Assembly: GCF_001439915.1 (NCBI RefSeq)
Contig: NZ_LMBW01000004.1
Location: 165,449-229,448 of the forward strand
Direction: 5' to 3'
DNA length: 64,000 nt
Source of the DNA: Fredinandcohnia humi
Lineage (GTDB): Bacteria; Bacillota; Bacilli; Bacillales; Bacillaceae_L
A program made the position numbers and the translations under genes. Numbering within the stretch: the stretch's first letter is position 1; every line of letters begins with the position of its first letter. Under the pieces are notes generated by a model. It was not told the origin of the DNA. It saw only the letters and a program-made list of their open reading frames with translations, and ran no database searches. Shown in pieces: positions 16,472 through 26,415 of this stretch.

Positions 16472-18183
16472 TGAGCTTCAGGATGACTAGAAAACAATAT
16501 GCGGAAATGTTCGGACCAACAACTGGAGACTCAATCCGTCTAGCGGACACGGATATATTTATCCAAATTGAAAAGGATTATACCACGTACGGAGAAGAGG
16601 TAGTATTCGGCGGGGGTAAGGTAATCCGGGACGGAATGGGTCAGCATCCACTTGCAACACGTGGCGATGGTGTCGCCGATATGGTTATTACAAACGTAGT
16701 CATATTTGATTACACAGGAATTATAAAGGCAGACCTTGCCATTCGTGACGGAAAAATCTATAAGATTGGAAAAAGTGGTAACCCATTAATAATGGATAAT
16801 GTGGATATTATTATTGGTGCATCGACGGAAATTATTGCGGGAGAAGGTCTAATTGTAACAGCTGGAGCGATTGATACCCATGTCCATTTTATTAACCCAG
16901 AGCAGGTTCAAGTTGCACTTACGGCAGGAACAACGACATTAATAGGTGGCGGGACTGGTCCTGTTGCCGGATCGAAGGCGACCACAGTTACACCTGGTGA
17001 ATGGAATATCCATCGTATGCTTCAAGCTGCAGAAGGTCTTCCAATCAATATCGGATTTACAGGCAAAGGACATGCGGCTTCAATGGAGCCATTGGCAGAG
17101 CAAGTAAGAGCCGGGGTTATAGGGTTAAAGGTTCATGAAGATTGGGGAGCTACTGGTTCATCCCTCGATCATGCCCTAAGAGTAGCGGAGGAATATGATA
17201 TTCAGGTTGCTCTGCATGCAGATACATTGAATGAAAGTGGATTTATGGAACACACAATGGCAGCGGTAAAAGACCGGGTCCTTCATATGTATCATACAGA
17301 GGGGGCTGGCGGGGGCCATGCACCAGACTTGATAAAATCAGCGGGATACCCAAATATTTTACCTTCTTCAACCAATCCGACACTCCCTTATACTGTCAAT
17401 ACGGTTGATGAACACTTAGATATGGTCATGGTGTGTCACCACTTAAACCCTTCTGTTCCTGAAGATATCGCTTTTGCAGATTCAAGAATTAGAAGGGAAA
17501 CGATTGCGGCAGAGGACATTCTGCAAGACATGGGCGTCTTTAGTATGGTCAGTTCGGACTCCCAGGCCATGGGGCGTGTCGGTGAGGTCATCATACGTAC
17601 ATGGCAAGTGGCCGATAAAATGAAAAAACAAAGAGGGACTATGTCAGGAGACGCCAAGTTCGCAGATAATAACCGGGCAAAACGCTATATAGCCAAATAC
17701 ACCATTAACCCAGCTATTACCCATGGTATTTCGAAACATGTCGGGTCAATTGAAGTGGGAAAAATGGCTGATCTTGTCCTATGGTCACCCAGATTTTTTG
17801 GAGTAAAACCGGAAATGGTGCTGAAGAACGGTCTTGCTGTTACCGGATTGATGGGGGATGCCAATGCATCCATACCAACACCACAGCCGTATATATATCG
17901 TCCGATGTATGCGCAATACGGTAAAGCCTTGTCAAAAAGCTCAGCCACATTTATTTCTCAAGCAGCTTTCGACGAGGGTGTGCATGAGAAACTAGGATTG
18001 GAAAAAATCATCCTTCCTGTTGGCGGCATTCGTACGCTAACGAAAAAGGATATGAAACTAAATTCAGAAACACCAGAAATTACGGTTGATCCACAAACGT
18101 ATGAAGTAAGAGTAAACGGAGAGCTGCTAACGTGTGAACCTGTTGATGTGGTTCCAATGGGGCAGCGATATTTTCTATTTTGA
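16471..18183 (+). CDS. ureC: Urease alpha subunit (catalytic)
   Basis: A 570-residue amidohydrolase chain that carries the two nickel ions. Metal ligands seen: His137 and His139 in [11 protein letters not shown], carbamylated Lys220 in [11 protein letters not shown], His222, and a histidine in [11 protein letters not shown] near residue 249. The mobile flap with the catalytic histidine is [20 protein letters not shown] (about 318-338). All these residues are intact, so the enzyme should be active once matured by UreEFGD. The start overlaps the ureB stop by one base. Confidence 0.98.
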   Translation: MSFRMTRKQYAEMFGPTTGDSIRLADTDIFIQIEKDYTTYGEEVVFGGGKVIRDGMGQHPLATRGDGVADMVITNVVIFDYTGIIKADLAIRDGKIYKIGKSGNPLIMDNVDIIIGASTEIIAGEGLIVTAGAIDTHVHFINPEQVQVALTAGTTTLIGGGTGPVAGSKATTVTPGEWNIHRMLQAAEGLPINIGFTGKGHAASMEPLAEQVRAGVIGLKVHEDWGATGSSLDHALRVAEEYDIQVALHADTLNESGFMEHTMAAVKDRVLHMYHTEGAGGGHAPDLIKSAGYPNILPSSTNPTLPYTVNTVDEHLDMVMVCHHLNPSVPEDIAFADSRIRRETIAAEDILQDMGVFSMVSSDSQAMGRVGEVIIRTWQVADKMKKQRGTMSGDAKFADNNRAKRYIAKYTINPAITHGISKHVGSIEVGKMADLVLWSPRFFGVKPEMVLKNGLAVTGLMGDANASIPTPQPYIYRPMYAQYGKALSKSSATFISQAAFDEGVHEKLGLEKIILPVGGIRTLTKKDMKLNSETPEITVDPQTYEVRVNGELLTCEPVDVVPMGQRYFLF

Positions 18184-18194
18184 GGTGAATGGGT

Positions 18195-18650
18195 TTGATT
18201 ATTGAAAAAGTGATCACGAATCTGGATGAAATGGAACGCAGTGAAATTGAAAAACGCCATATTGAAAAAGTGTATTTAGAGAGCACACATTTGGTAAAAA
18301 GGATTCAGAGAGTAAAAACCGACCACGGTAAAGAGATAGGGATTCGTTTGAAGGAGGCACGTGATCTAGAAGCGGGCGATGTGTTATACATGGATGATAA
18401 AAATATCATTATCATCGATGTGCTTTCAGATGACCTACTTGTCATCAGTCCTAGGAATATAAAAGAAATGGGAACGATTGCTCATCAACTTGGAAACCGT
18501 CATATTCCAGCCCAGTTTGAAGAAGAAAATATGCTTGTTCAATATGACTACCTAATCGAAGAACTATTGCAGCAACTTGAAATTCCATATAAACGGGAAG
18601 AAAGAAAGGTAAAACAAGCGTTCAGACATATCGGTCATAGCCATGGATAA
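18195..18650 (+). CDS. ureE: Urease accessory protein UreE (nickel donor)
   Basis: A 151-residue nickel-binding metallochaperone that delivers nickel to the UreFGD-apourease complex. It has the UreE N-terminal domain and a C-terminal metal domain, ending in a short His tail (HIGHSHG) rather than the long poly-His tail of Klebsiella. Start: GAGGTG at 18182-18187 lies 7 nt before TTG at 18195, giving MIIEKV, the common UreE N-terminus. The ATG at 18189 is only 1 nt after the site. Confidence 0.93.
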   Translation: MIIEKVITNLDEMERSEIEKRHIEKVYLESTHLVKRIQRVKTDHGKEIGIRLKEARDLEAGDVLYMDDKNIIIIDVLSDDLLVISPRNIKEMGTIAHQLGNRHIPAQFEEENMLVQYDYLIEELLQQLEIPYKREERKVKQAFRHIGHSHG

Positions 18651-19329
18651 CAATATCCTTTCATTATTTCAACTTTGTGACTCTAATCTGCCGACCGGGG
18701 CATTCAGCCATTCATTTGGGTTAGAAACGTATATACAAGAGAATCTTGTAATAGATGATAAAAGCTTTTACAAGTGGCTTCAAGTGTATGTAAATGAGCA
18801 ACTCATCTATACAGATGGGCTATCAAGTCGTCTTGTTTATGAGGCATTGTTAAATGATGATATGCAACAAATATGGGAGCTTGATCGAAAACTAACCGTT
18901 CAAAACCTACCACGGGAAACGAGGGAAGGAACGCAAATGATTGGGGATCGCATGCTTAAACTAGCTACAACATTATACGATATGCCATCCCTCTTGCAGT
19001 ACAGGGAGCAGATTAAGAAAAAGCAGGGGTATGGCCACCCGTCCTTTGTTTTTACAATGGTTGCTTTCGGACTTGGAATAACGAAGCCAAATGCCATCCT
19101 GTATTATTTATATTCCAATATTTCGAGCCTTGTTCAAAATGCAGTACGTGCAATTCCCCTTGGTCAAACAGCGGGACAACAAATTATCCATGATTTTCAA
19201 TCTGAATTAACCACAGCCGTTGAAAAGGTCCTTGAATTATCGGAAGAGGATTTTGGTGTTGTGTCTCCAGGACTTGAGCTATCCCAGATGAAGCATGAAC
19301 GAGTCAATATCCGTATTTTTATGTCTTAA
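18643..19329 (+). CDS. ureF: Urease accessory protein UreF
   Basis: A 228-residue, mostly helical protein that acts as the GTPase-gating partner of UreG in nickel insertion. Family features: [24 protein letters not shown] near the N-terminus and [16 protein letters not shown] near residue 165. It overlaps the ureE end by 8 nt, so it is coupled to it. Full length. Confidence 0.95.
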   Translation: MDNNILSLFQLCDSNLPTGAFSHSFGLETYIQENLVIDDKSFYKWLQVYVNEQLIYTDGLSSRLVYEALLNDDMQQIWELDRKLTVQNLPRETREGTQMIGDRMLKLATTLYDMPSLLQYREQIKKKQGYGHPSFVFTMVAFGLGITKPNAILYYLYSNISSLVQNAVRAIPLGQTAGQQIIHDFQSELTTAVEKVLELSEEDFGVVSPGLELSQMKHERVNIRIFMS

Positions 19330-19358
19330 TCGATTTTTATGTAAAGGAGAGTAATAGC

Positions 19359-19970
19359 ATGGAAGCAGTTAAAATTGGAGTTGGAGGACCTGTTGGTGCA
19401 GGGAAAACAATGCTAGTAGAAAAGTTAACCCGCCATCTTGAAGGTGAAATTAAAATGGCAGTTGTCACCAATGACATTTATACGAAGGAGGATGCTAAGT
19501 TTCTAATAGAAAATGGTGTGCTTCCTGAAGATAGAATCATAGGTGTAGAAACAGGAGGCTGTCCGCATACTGCTATTCGGGAGGACGCATCGATGAATTT
19601 TGCAGCGATTGATGAACTAATGGAACGTCATCCGGATGTAGAACTTATCTTTGTTGAAAGTGGCGGTGATAATCTTGCAGCTACCTTTAGTCCGGAATTA
19701 GTTGATTTTTCTATTTACATCATTGATGTGGCACAAGGGGAAAAGATTCCTCGAAAAGGTGGACAAGGTATGATTAAATCCGATTTGTTTATTATTAACA
19801 AGACTGATCTAGCGCCACATGTAGGAGCAAGCTTGGAGGTCATGGCGGAGGATACGAAAGTATTTCGAGGTGAAAGACCCTTTGTTTTTACAAATTTAAA
19901 AAGCGAAGAAGGTCTCGATGAGGTTATTGACTGGATTACGCAGCATGTATTATTAAAAGGATTAGAGTAA
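19359..19970 (+). CDS. ureG: Urease accessory GTPase UreG
   Basis: A 203-residue SIMIBI-class GTPase that drives nickel delivery. The P-loop is GGPVGAGKT (about 9-17). The metal-binding CPH motif is in [19 protein letters not shown], and the guanine-specificity motif is INKTDLA. An AAAGGAG site precedes the ATG. Its stop overlaps the ureD start (TAATG). Confidence 0.97.
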   Translation: MEAVKIGVGGPVGAGKTMLVEKLTRHLEGEIKMAVVTNDIYTKEDAKFLIENGVLPEDRIIGVETGGCPHTAIREDASMNFAAIDELMERHPDVELIFVESGGDNLAATFSPELVDFSIYIIDVAQGEKIPRKGGQGMIKSDLFIINKTDLAPHVGASLEVMAEDTKVFRGERPFVFTNLKSEEGLDEVIDWITQHVLLKGLE

Positions 19971-20794
19971 TGACAGCTTGGACAGGTGAATTATCCCTAA
20001 GTTTGGAAGATCGGGGCGGAAAGACTGTTGCGAAGAGGGTTTATTTTCAGGGCGCTTTAAAGGTGATGAGACCGGTATATCACGATGATTCTGGAAAGGT
20101 TTGTTACTACCTCTTAAATCCAGGGGGCGGTTACTTAGATGGTGATCGCTATAGGATGGAAATAGCGGTAGAAGAAGGAGCAAAAGTTACATTAACAACT
20201 CAAGGGGCAACGAAAGTATATAAAACACCCAATGACCATGTATATCAGGAAACAGAAATTTCACTTAAGAAGGGGAGCTATTTAGAATATCTCCCAGATC
20301 CATTAATCGCCTATGAAAATGCTCATTACAAGCAAAAAAATGTGATTCATATTGAGGAAGGCGCTACATTTCTTTATACAGACATCATAACCCCAGGGTG
20401 GTCTCCAAGCGGGGATAAATTCAGCTATAAAACAATCCAATTAATAAATGAAATTTATTTAGACGGTCTGCTTGGCGTATTTGATCATATTAAACTTACC
20501 CCCTCACAGCAATCATTAACGGACATAGGATTCATGGAAGGTTATACTCATTTGGGATCAATGATAGTGATCGGTAACCAAACGAATAACCATTTACTTG
20601 ATGAGTTGTATGAAATGATGAAAGGAATTGAATCTAACTTTACCTTTGGTCTATCAAGGTTAGCCATTCCGGGATTTGGTATTCGGGTCCTCGCCAATTC
20701 GACACAGCTCATTGAACGGATCTTCGCAAACTGCCATAAGGATATAACACAAAAATGGTTTGGAACTGTTCCAAGCTCATTACGAAAATATTAG
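19970..20794 (+). CDS. ureD: Urease accessory protein UreD/UreH
   Basis: A 274-residue scaffold protein of the urease activation complex and last gene of the ureABCEFGD set. It shows the family stretches LNPGGGYLDGDRYRMEI and LTTQGATKVYKTP. Gene order ureABC-EFG-D is that of urease-positive bacilli; B. subtilis has ureABC alone. No nickel importer, urea channel or ABC urea transporter is next to it, so nickel and urea uptake must be supplied from elsewhere. Confidence 0.95.
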   Translation: MTAWTGELSLSLEDRGGKTVAKRVYFQGALKVMRPVYHDDSGKVCYYLLNPGGGYLDGDRYRMEIAVEEGAKVTLTTQGATKVYKTPNDHVYQETEISLKKGSYLEYLPDPLIAYENAHYKQKNVIHIEEGATFLYTDIITPGWSPSGDKFSYKTIQLINEIYLDGLLGVFDHIKLTPSQQSLTDIGFMEGYTHLGSMIVIGNQTNNHLLDELYEMMKGIESNFTFGLSRLAIPGFGIRVLANSTQLIERIFANCHKDITQKWFGTVPSSLRKY

Positions 20795-20887
20795 AGTAAG
20801 ACATAGAATCCTCCTTTTGAAATGAAAGAATATTTATTGTAAACTTAGGAAATTACTTTAATAGTGAAATCAATAAGGGGGATTCAA

Positions 20888-21364
20888 ATGTCCAAGGAAA
20901 ACAATGAGGAAAAACCTGAAATTGAAAATTTTGAGGTTGAACCACTTTTGGAGGATCATGTTCATCATCAAAGACATGCCTTCACATTTAAAATTCAAGG
21001 TGATGCATTCAGGGGCCACTTCCATGACAATGAAATAAAATGGCTTCATCCCCATCCACAACAAATGATTGGTGAGGAAAAAGTTGAGGCAATCGAAGCG
21101 GCAATCTACGATTCGATGAAGGAACATGGAATTACCAGTGGGATTAAAGATTTTGAAATAAAGCAAGCCTTTGAGGATCGCACGTATGAACGAAAGCAAT
21201 TCATCCTTCAAGTGCAAGGAGAGGAATTCAAAGGATTTGTACACGAGGGTGAAATTCAGTGGTTCCATCCACAACCGAAACAAAAGCTTGAGGAAAAGCA
21301 TCTTGAGACAATTGAAGCAGAGATTCATGAAAAAATTATTGATCCAGAGGAAGATAATAAATAA
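20888..21364 (+). CDS. Unknown protein with two tandem ~55-residue repeats
   Basis: A 158-residue acidic protein with no signal peptide or membrane helix; I do not recognise the family. Two homologous halves are visible: HAFTFKIQGDAFRGHFHDNE followed by IKWLHPHPQQ in the first, and KQFILQVQGEEFKGFVHEGE followed by IQWFHPQPKQ in the second. Each continues into a Glu-rich helix (EAIEAAIYDSM and ETIEAEIHEKI). The first half is rich in histidine (EDHVHHQRH, GHFHD, LHPHP). GGGGGATTCAA before the ATG at 20888 fixes the start. It lies 94 bp after ureD, in the same direction, possibly on the same transcript since I saw no terminator between them. A link to urease or metal handling is only a guess. 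Confidence 0.8.
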   Translation: MSKENNEEKPEIENFEVEPLLEDHVHHQRHAFTFKIQGDAFRGHFHDNEIKWLHPHPQQMIGEEKVEAIEAAIYDSMKEHGITSGIKDFEIKQAFEDRTYERKQFILQVQGEEFKGFVHEGEIQWFHPQPKQKLEEKHLETIEAEIHEKIIDPEEDNK

Positions 21365-21375
21365 ATCCAATGTTT

Positions 21376-21403
21376 TAAAAAAGGCCTGAGGGCCTTTTTT
21401 TTG
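21376..21403 (+). terminator. Terminator after the urease-linked gene
   Basis: AAAAAAGGCC-TGAG-GGCCTTTTTTTT: a compact stem with flanking A and T runs, 12 bp after the stop. It probably ends the urease transcript. Confidence 0.9.
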
Positions 21404-21590
21404 TTGCAATTTTTTCTAGAGGAGCCTTGAAATAAGGATATAAAATTTTATTTTAAAAAATGGTAAAAAAGTATGAAGGTAAATTTTGGATACTTAAAGA
21501 AATAAAGAATATAAGTAACTAGTAATGTTTTTCCGATTACGTACTATGGGAAAGCAGGTCAGTTAATAAATCCAGGGAAGAGGGGGAATT

Positions 21591-23357
21591 ATGAAGTTGA
21601 AAAAATTTTTAGGTGTTTTGGTAATGATTGTTCTTGTTTCTGGTCTTTTTTCACAAGTCGGACAAGCCTCGGCAGCAGAGGATAACCGGTCATGGGTTGA
21701 ATACACGGAAAAAATTATGGCGAAGGATAAAGACAATGGAACTTTGGAACTAGAGCTCCAGGGAACTATAAAACTTGCGAAAAATTATGATGTGACCTTA
21801 AAAGGTAAAAAGGTCTACCAAAAATCTCTTACTGATGTAAGAGTGGGTGCGGAAAATGTGACCGTTCGAGTCAATCATAAAAATGAAATTACAAAAATTT
21901 ATATCAATGGACCTACTCCGATTGGAACAATGCGAGTTGGAATTATGACGTCGGACTTCGCAAATATCGATCACGATACGATTGTGTTAAGTTCACAAGC
22001 GGGGCTTGAAATTATCGACAAAGTTGCGGATAAAACATTTGAAATTCCAGCAGGAGAGATTGTTACTTTTACAACTCTATCAAACGAAATCATTGTAACA
22101 AATGCTATTGGAGAGGTTTTATATGCAACACCGAACAGACTCTATGCATTTACTGACGAGGGAAGCAAAATTAAGGTTGAAAATATTACAAGGGCGAGTG
22201 GTGACCCGTCTTACCGTGGTTTTTTTGAAATAACGACATCTGCAACAGAAGACAAACTAAATTTAATTAATGAGGTTGATTTGGAGCAATATTTATACCA
22301 GGTGGTACCTAGTGAAATGCCAGCATACTTCGGCATAAATGCATTAAAAGCACAGGCTGTTGCGGCTAGAACGTATGCATTAGGTGATTACTTAAGTGAC
22401 CGCTTTGCTAAAGATGGATTCTTTGTATTAGATAGTGTTATGAGCCAGGTGTATAACAACACTCCTGAAAATGCTGCCACTACTCAAGCAGTGAACGAAA
22501 CAGCGGGAACCATTATGTTGGGGCAGGATGGTAGTTTAGTAGATGCAAGATATTATTCAACCTCAGGGGGCTATGGTGCGTCGAAGCATCAGGTTTGGGC
22601 TGAAGCCGATGGAACATTCCCAAGCAATGTCGTTCTGTACCTAATCGCACAAAGCCACACATTTGATCCGAATGATTCTAGTAAAATGCTTGAAATTGAT
22701 ACACAAAGCGAAGAAGAAATTCTTGAATTCTATAAAACTTTATCACATACAGGTTACGACGGAAATTCCCCGTGGTTTAGATGGAAGGTGAGTCTATCTA
22801 AGGAGGAGTTAGAGAATACAATCAATGCCAATATTACAAGTAGACAAGCCGCTGATCCTAAGTTTGTGCTAACTCAAAATGAAGTCGGGAAGTTTGTGAG
22901 CCAGCCAATCCCAGCAGAAGGAATTGGGGAATTTGTTGATATGTATGTTGCAAAACGTGGTGACGGCGGAAATATGATGGAACTTGTCATCGAAGGTACA
23001 ACAGGAACGTACAAAATCATAAAAGAATACAATATCCGTTTCACAATCAGACCGTCTAATGCATTTACAAAGGGCGACAACGTTGTATTGCATCGTGCTG
23101 CTGCAGGAAGCTCGGACTACACAGGCACATTGGATAACTATACAATTCTCCCGTCAGCCTTCTTTGGTTTTGAACTTGATGAGGAGAATGGCGTCACGTT
23201 CTACGGAGGTGGAAATGGCCATGGTGTTGGTATGAGTCAATACGGCGCTTATTATTTAGGAACAACATTAGGTTATGAGTTTGATAGAATTTTAACTTCT
23301 TATTATCCGAATATGTCCCTTCAGAGTACTTCTGTGTTGAGTATGGAAGCTAAATAA
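21591..23357 (+). CDS. Secreted SpoIID/LytB-domain protein
   Basis: A 588-residue exported protein. Residues 1-28 are a signal peptide ending QASA. The SpoIID domain starts near residue 215 with NEVDLEQYLYQVVPSEMPA and contains the catalytic-type stretch ALKAQAVAARTYAL. It is interrupted by an insert and closes with GGGNGHGVGMSQYGAYYLG near residue 545. SpoIID proteins are lytic transglycosylases acting on denuded glycan strands; LytB forms modify the amidase LytC. The length and insert suggest a LytB-like wall enzyme rather than SpoIID itself. GGGGGAATT precedes the ATG. If it is a transglycosylase, it would release the anhydro-sugars used by the next gene, anmK. Confidence 0.88.
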   Translation: MKLKKFLGVLVMIVLVSGLFSQVGQASAAEDNRSWVEYTEKIMAKDKDNGTLELELQGTIKLAKNYDVTLKGKKVYQKSLTDVRVGAENVTVRVNHKNEITKIYINGPTPIGTMRVGIMTSDFANIDHDTIVLSSQAGLEIIDKVADKTFEIPAGEIVTFTTLSNEIIVTNAIGEVLYATPNRLYAFTDEGSKIKVENITRASGDPSYRGFFEITTSATEDKLNLINEVDLEQYLYQVVPSEMPAYFGINALKAQAVAARTYALGDYLSDRFAKDGFFVLDSVMSQVYNNTPENAATTQAVNETAGTIMLGQDGSLVDARYYSTSGGYGASKHQVWAEADGTFPSNVVLYLIAQSHTFDPNDSSKMLEIDTQSEEEILEFYKTLSHTGYDGNSPWFRWKVSLSKEELENTINANITSRQAADPKFVLTQNEVGKFVSQPIPAEGIGEFVDMYVAKRGDGGNMMELVIEGTTGTYKIIKEYNIRFTIRPSNAFTKGDNVVLHRAAAGSSDYTGTLDNYTILPSAFFGFELDEENGVTFYGGGNGHGVGMSQYGAYYLGTTLGYEFDRILTSYYPNMSLQSTSVLSMEAK

Positions 23358-23369
23358 GAAAATGCCATT

Positions 23370-23408
23370 TAAGCCGCTGTTCAAAAAAGGGCAGCGGTTT
23401 TTGTTTTT
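23370..23408 (+). terminator. Terminator after the SpoIID/LytB gene
   Basis: AAGCCGCTG pairs with CAGCGGTTT, followed by TTGTTTTT. Confidence 0.88.
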
Positions 23409-23564
23409 AACAATCATAAAATATTAGTTTATAAACGGTATAAAAAATTAAAATGATATTTCCTATATATACATAATGCTATATTAATACGGATGCTGAA
23501 CTAGTTCTATTTTATCAGTTTTTCAAAAGTAGCAATTGAACCAGCAAATAAGGGAGCGATTAAT

Positions 23565-24728
23565 GTGGGTCAAAAGGTAGTTGTGGGGTTAATGTCTGGA
23601 ACATCACTTGATGGTATAGACGCGGCATTAGTGAATATTTCTGAAGGTGATAATCAAAAATTCCAAGTGAAACTGATTCAATTTTCAACACTTCCATTTT
23701 CGGAATCAATGAGGGAGAGGATTTTAGCGCTGTGTGACCCAAACAGTGCTCGTCTCGAAGATATTTCTTTATCCAATATGCTCCTAGGGGAGTTGTTTGC
23801 GGAAACAGCGAAAAGGGTCGTTACTGAGGCTGGTCTTAAGATGAAAGACGTGGACCTAATCAGCTCGCATGGCCAAACGATTTTTCACCAGCCTGAGAGC
23901 AAAAGGATAGAAGGCTACAATGTTACATCAACTTTGCAAATTGGTGATATTGCAGTGATTGCGGAACGGACGGGTGTCATGACAGTTGGGGACTTCCGAA
24001 CCCGTGATATGGCAGCTGGTGGCCAGGGAGCACCATTGGTTCCATATGCTGATGATTTATTATTTAGGGCAGACCCGAATGGTAGAATCCTAGCCAATAT
24101 TGGTGGGATAGCCAATATAACCGTTTTACCGCCTGCCGAAATCAATGAACAAGTACTAGCGTTTGATACAGGACCAGGGAATATGCTGATTGATGCCTTT
24201 ACGACATGGGCGACGCAAGGCAAGCAAACCTATGATAAAAATGGTGAGCTCGCAGCAAAGGGCAAGGTAGATGAGAAATGGCTAAAGGAGCTTTTAGATC
24301 ATGACTACTATCGTTTACCAGCACCAAAAAGTACAGGTCGAGAACTGTTTGGACTCGATTATGCGAATATCCTTTGGAATGCAAAAAAAGAGTTGGAACC
24401 GGAGGATAAGATAGCAACCATTACAGAGCTAACGGCTCGAACAATTGCAGAAGAATGTAAGAGATTTGTGGATTCCTATAATATCAAAGAGATTTTTATA
24501 AGCGGTGGTGGCTGGTACAATCATACCCTTCGAAAGGGATTGCTGGATAATCTGCCTCCATCCATAAAACTAGGTAGCACAGATGAACTAGGCATTCCGG
24601 CTGATGCCAAGGAAGCGATTGTTTTTGCGTTACTAGGCTACCAGTGCATCAACAAACGACCGAATAATCTTCCATCAGCAACAGGAGCACATTCCCCTGT
24701 AATCATGGGGAAAATTGCTCTAGCATAA
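23565..24728 (+). CDS. anmK: Anhydro-N-acetylmuramic acid kinase
   Basis: A 387-residue sugar kinase that hydrolyses the 1,6-anhydro ring and phosphorylates anhydro-MurNAc to MurNAc-6-phosphate. Signature: the ATP-binding GLMSGTSLDGIDAAL (8-22), then SHGQTIFH, AFDTGPGNMLID and ISGGGWYN. The start is GTG at 23565, 8 nt after AGGGAG. It supplies the substrate of the MurQ etherases encoded 13 and 20 kb downstream, and it opens the wall-sugar cluster. A copy of repeat R1 begins at its stop codon. Confidence 0.95.
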   Translation: MGQKVVVGLMSGTSLDGIDAALVNISEGDNQKFQVKLIQFSTLPFSESMRERILALCDPNSARLEDISLSNMLLGELFAETAKRVVTEAGLKMKDVDLISSHGQTIFHQPESKRIEGYNVTSTLQIGDIAVIAERTGVMTVGDFRTRDMAAGGQGAPLVPYADDLLFRADPNGRILANIGGIANITVLPPAEINEQVLAFDTGPGNMLIDAFTTWATQGKQTYDKNGELAAKGKVDEKWLKELLDHDYYRLPAPKSTGRELFGLDYANILWNAKKELEPEDKIATITELTARTIAEECKRFVDSYNIKEIFISGGGWYNHTLRKGLLDNLPPSIKLGSTDELGIPADAKEAIVFALLGYQCINKRPNNLPSATGAHSPVIMGKIALA

Positions 24729-24906
24729 CTTTATTCAGCAGGCTGAATAAAGTTATATCCTCCGGCGGATGCCACAGATTTTCAAAGGAAACTTTTCGAG
24801 CATAAGATCAAAGACTAAGAACGCCACGTCCTGTGGCAACGTCTTTGTGACTCACCTCGTGTGGGCCTAAAAAATCTGGGCGCAAATACGCCAAGGCGCA
24901 TTTGAT
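24726..24906 (+). repeat. Dispersed structured repeat R1, copy B, carrying nested repeat R2
   Basis: R1 begins on the anmK stop with the hairpin TAACTTTATTCAGC/GCTGAATAAAGTTA. It continues with CCTCCGGCGGATGCCACAGA and ends GGCGCATTTGAT. Its central CGAGCAAGCTCG hairpin is replaced by about 63 bp of R2 (24806-24868). The remaining 105 bases before the binding-protein gene show only its ribosome site (AAGGGGGAAAAGG). Confidence 0.85.
24806..24868 (-). repeat. Repeat R2, copy 1 (inverted, inside R1 copy B)
   Basis: The reverse complement begins AGGCCCACACGAGGTGAGTC and matches 46879-46941 over its full length with few differences. It can fold as ACAAAGAC and GTCTTTG closing an inner GCCAC/GTGGC hairpin. 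Confidence 0.85.
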
Positions 24907-25011
24907 TATGAAGTACCGAAGGGAGGCGGGGGTAAGGGTTAATAAATTGAGTGTTCTGTTGGTACAAAAAAGGTAAACAATGATGAAAGATACGTAAGGG
25001 GGAAAAGGTAA

Positions 25012-26349
25012 ATGAAAAAATGGCTTAGTCTTTTTCTTATAAGTATTTTAGTAATTGGTTTGTTAGCGGCTTGTAGCAAAAAGGGGAACACAACCAAAGA
25101 CGGTGACGGAGACAGTGGAAAAGCATGGACAGGAACAATCCAAGTGTGGGATGGACCGCGTTGGCCAGATGATAAAGACAATAAATTCCACTGGATGGAA
25201 AGTAAAATTAAAGAATTCGAAGCAGCACATGAAGGAGTAAAAGTTAAATTAGTTCAGGTTCCATGGGCAGAACTACCTGATAAGTTAGGGGTATCGATTG
25301 CAGGGAAATCTTGGCCGGATGTTGCACCAGTTGATATTAGTGGAAGTGCTGTAAGTATTGATCATATTGAACAAGGGGTTATTGAGTCAGTTGACGATTT
25401 ATTTACGGAGGAAGAGCTTAAGGATTTCTATGAAAATGCACTTGATGCTTACACATTTGATGGAAAATTATATGGAGTTCCAAACTCTTTAACAGTACAT
25501 GCAATGCTTTTAAACTTGGATCTATTTGAAGAACGTGGCGTGGAGCCTCCTGCAAATGGTGAATGGACATGGGATGAATTCCTGGATACGGCTGAAAAGC
25601 TAACATTTGACCGTGATAACGATGGCAAAACAGATGTATACGGATTCTCTACGTATATAATGCCTGGTTACTATGAAGCATGGCCATTCTTCTATATCAA
25701 TGGTGGAAGTCCATTGAACGAAGATATGACGAAATTTACGTTCACAGAGCCAGAAGCAGTAGAAGCGATTCAACAGCTTGCTGATTTAAAATTAAAGGAT
25801 AACGTAGCTCCTGAAACTTTAGGCGGTCAAGATGTAGGTGGTACATTCCAAGCCTGGGCTAACGAGGAACAACGTACAGTTGCGATGCAGCCATGGGCTA
25901 CATGGGCAATCAGCTCAGCACAAACAAAATATCCAACAAATTTTGCAGTTGCAAACTACCCAACAGGTAAGTCTAGTGAGCCTGTAACAATCGGTGGTGT
26001 CGGTGGTTGGACAATGTTCCACCAAGAAGATGAAGGTAAAAAAGAAATGGTTGGCGAGTTCATTAAATTCATCTCGACTACAGATGAGCAATTTACAATG
26101 GCAACCGAGTATGGAATTTTCCCTGCACGAAAAAGCACAGCAGACATGGATCCATATAAGGACAATCCAGAAATGAAGAGGGCACAAGAAATGTCTTCAC
26201 AAGTAGTTATGCTTCCACGTCACCCTGAATGGAAGAAAATTGATGAAGCTATCCAAACAGAGCTTCAGCTAGTTTTCAATGGAGAAAAGACAGCAGAAGA
26301 AGCAATGAAAGCTGCTGAGAAGAAGGTAAATGAATTATTAGGCGAGTAG
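25012..26349 (+). CDS. Sugar ABC transporter substrate-binding lipoprotein (family 1)
   Basis: A 445-residue extracellular lipoprotein anchored at Cys21 (lipobox LLAAC). The mature domain has the MalE-type fold: DVAPVDISGSAVS, VPNSLTVHAMLLNLDLFEERGV and WTWDEFLDTAEKLT. It captures an oligosaccharide for the two permeases that follow, and a ribosome site precedes its ATG. Its place between anmK and GH20/NagZ genes suggests a cell-wall-derived amino sugar such as GlcNAc or a disaccharide as substrate; this is inference. No ATPase gene is nearby, so a shared MsmX-type ATPase is expected. Confidence 0.9.
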   Translation: MKKWLSLFLISILVIGLLAACSKKGNTTKDGDGDSGKAWTGTIQVWDGPRWPDDKDNKFHWMESKIKEFEAAHEGVKVKLVQVPWAELPDKLGVSIAGKSWPDVAPVDISGSAVSIDHIEQGVIESVDDLFTEEELKDFYENALDAYTFDGKLYGVPNSLTVHAMLLNLDLFEERGVEPPANGEWTWDEFLDTAEKLTFDRDNDGKTDVYGFSTYIMPGYYEAWPFFYINGGSPLNEDMTKFTFTEPEAVEAIQQLADLKLKDNVAPETLGGQDVGGTFQAWANEEQRTVAMQPWATWAISSAQTKYPTNFAVANYPTGKSSEPVTIGGVGGWTMFHQEDEGKKEMVGEFIKFISTTDEQFTMATEYGIFPARKSTADMDPYKDNPEMKRAQEMSSQVVMLPRHPEWKKIDEAIQTELQLVFNGEKTAEEAMKAAEKKVNELLGE

Positions 26350-26361
26350 TAATTGACTAAA

Positions 26362-26391
26362 AGCGGGTAGCCCTTACCTGGGCTGCCTGCT
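26362..26391 (+). promoter_or_regulatory. Intercistronic hairpin between binding protein and permease
   Basis: AGCGGGTAGCCC pairs with GGGCTGCCTGCT (two G-U pairs) across a 6-nt loop, with no T-tract. Hairpins in this position commonly protect the binding-protein mRNA and so raise its dosage over the permeases. Confidence 0.65.
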
Positions 26392-26415
26392 GCCAAATGA
26401 AAGATTGGGGGAATC

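Noticed and set aside
20870-21409. A 179-codon open frame on the minus strand
   Set aside because: It is the antisense of the repeat-containing gene at 20888, which has a strong ribosome site. The minus frame has none and its product shows low-complexity Phe/Leu-rich sequence.
21480-21560. A possible sigma-D promoter before the SpoIID/LytB gene
   Set aside because: TAAG-N16-TCCGATTA is too far from TAAA-N15-GCCGATAT to report.
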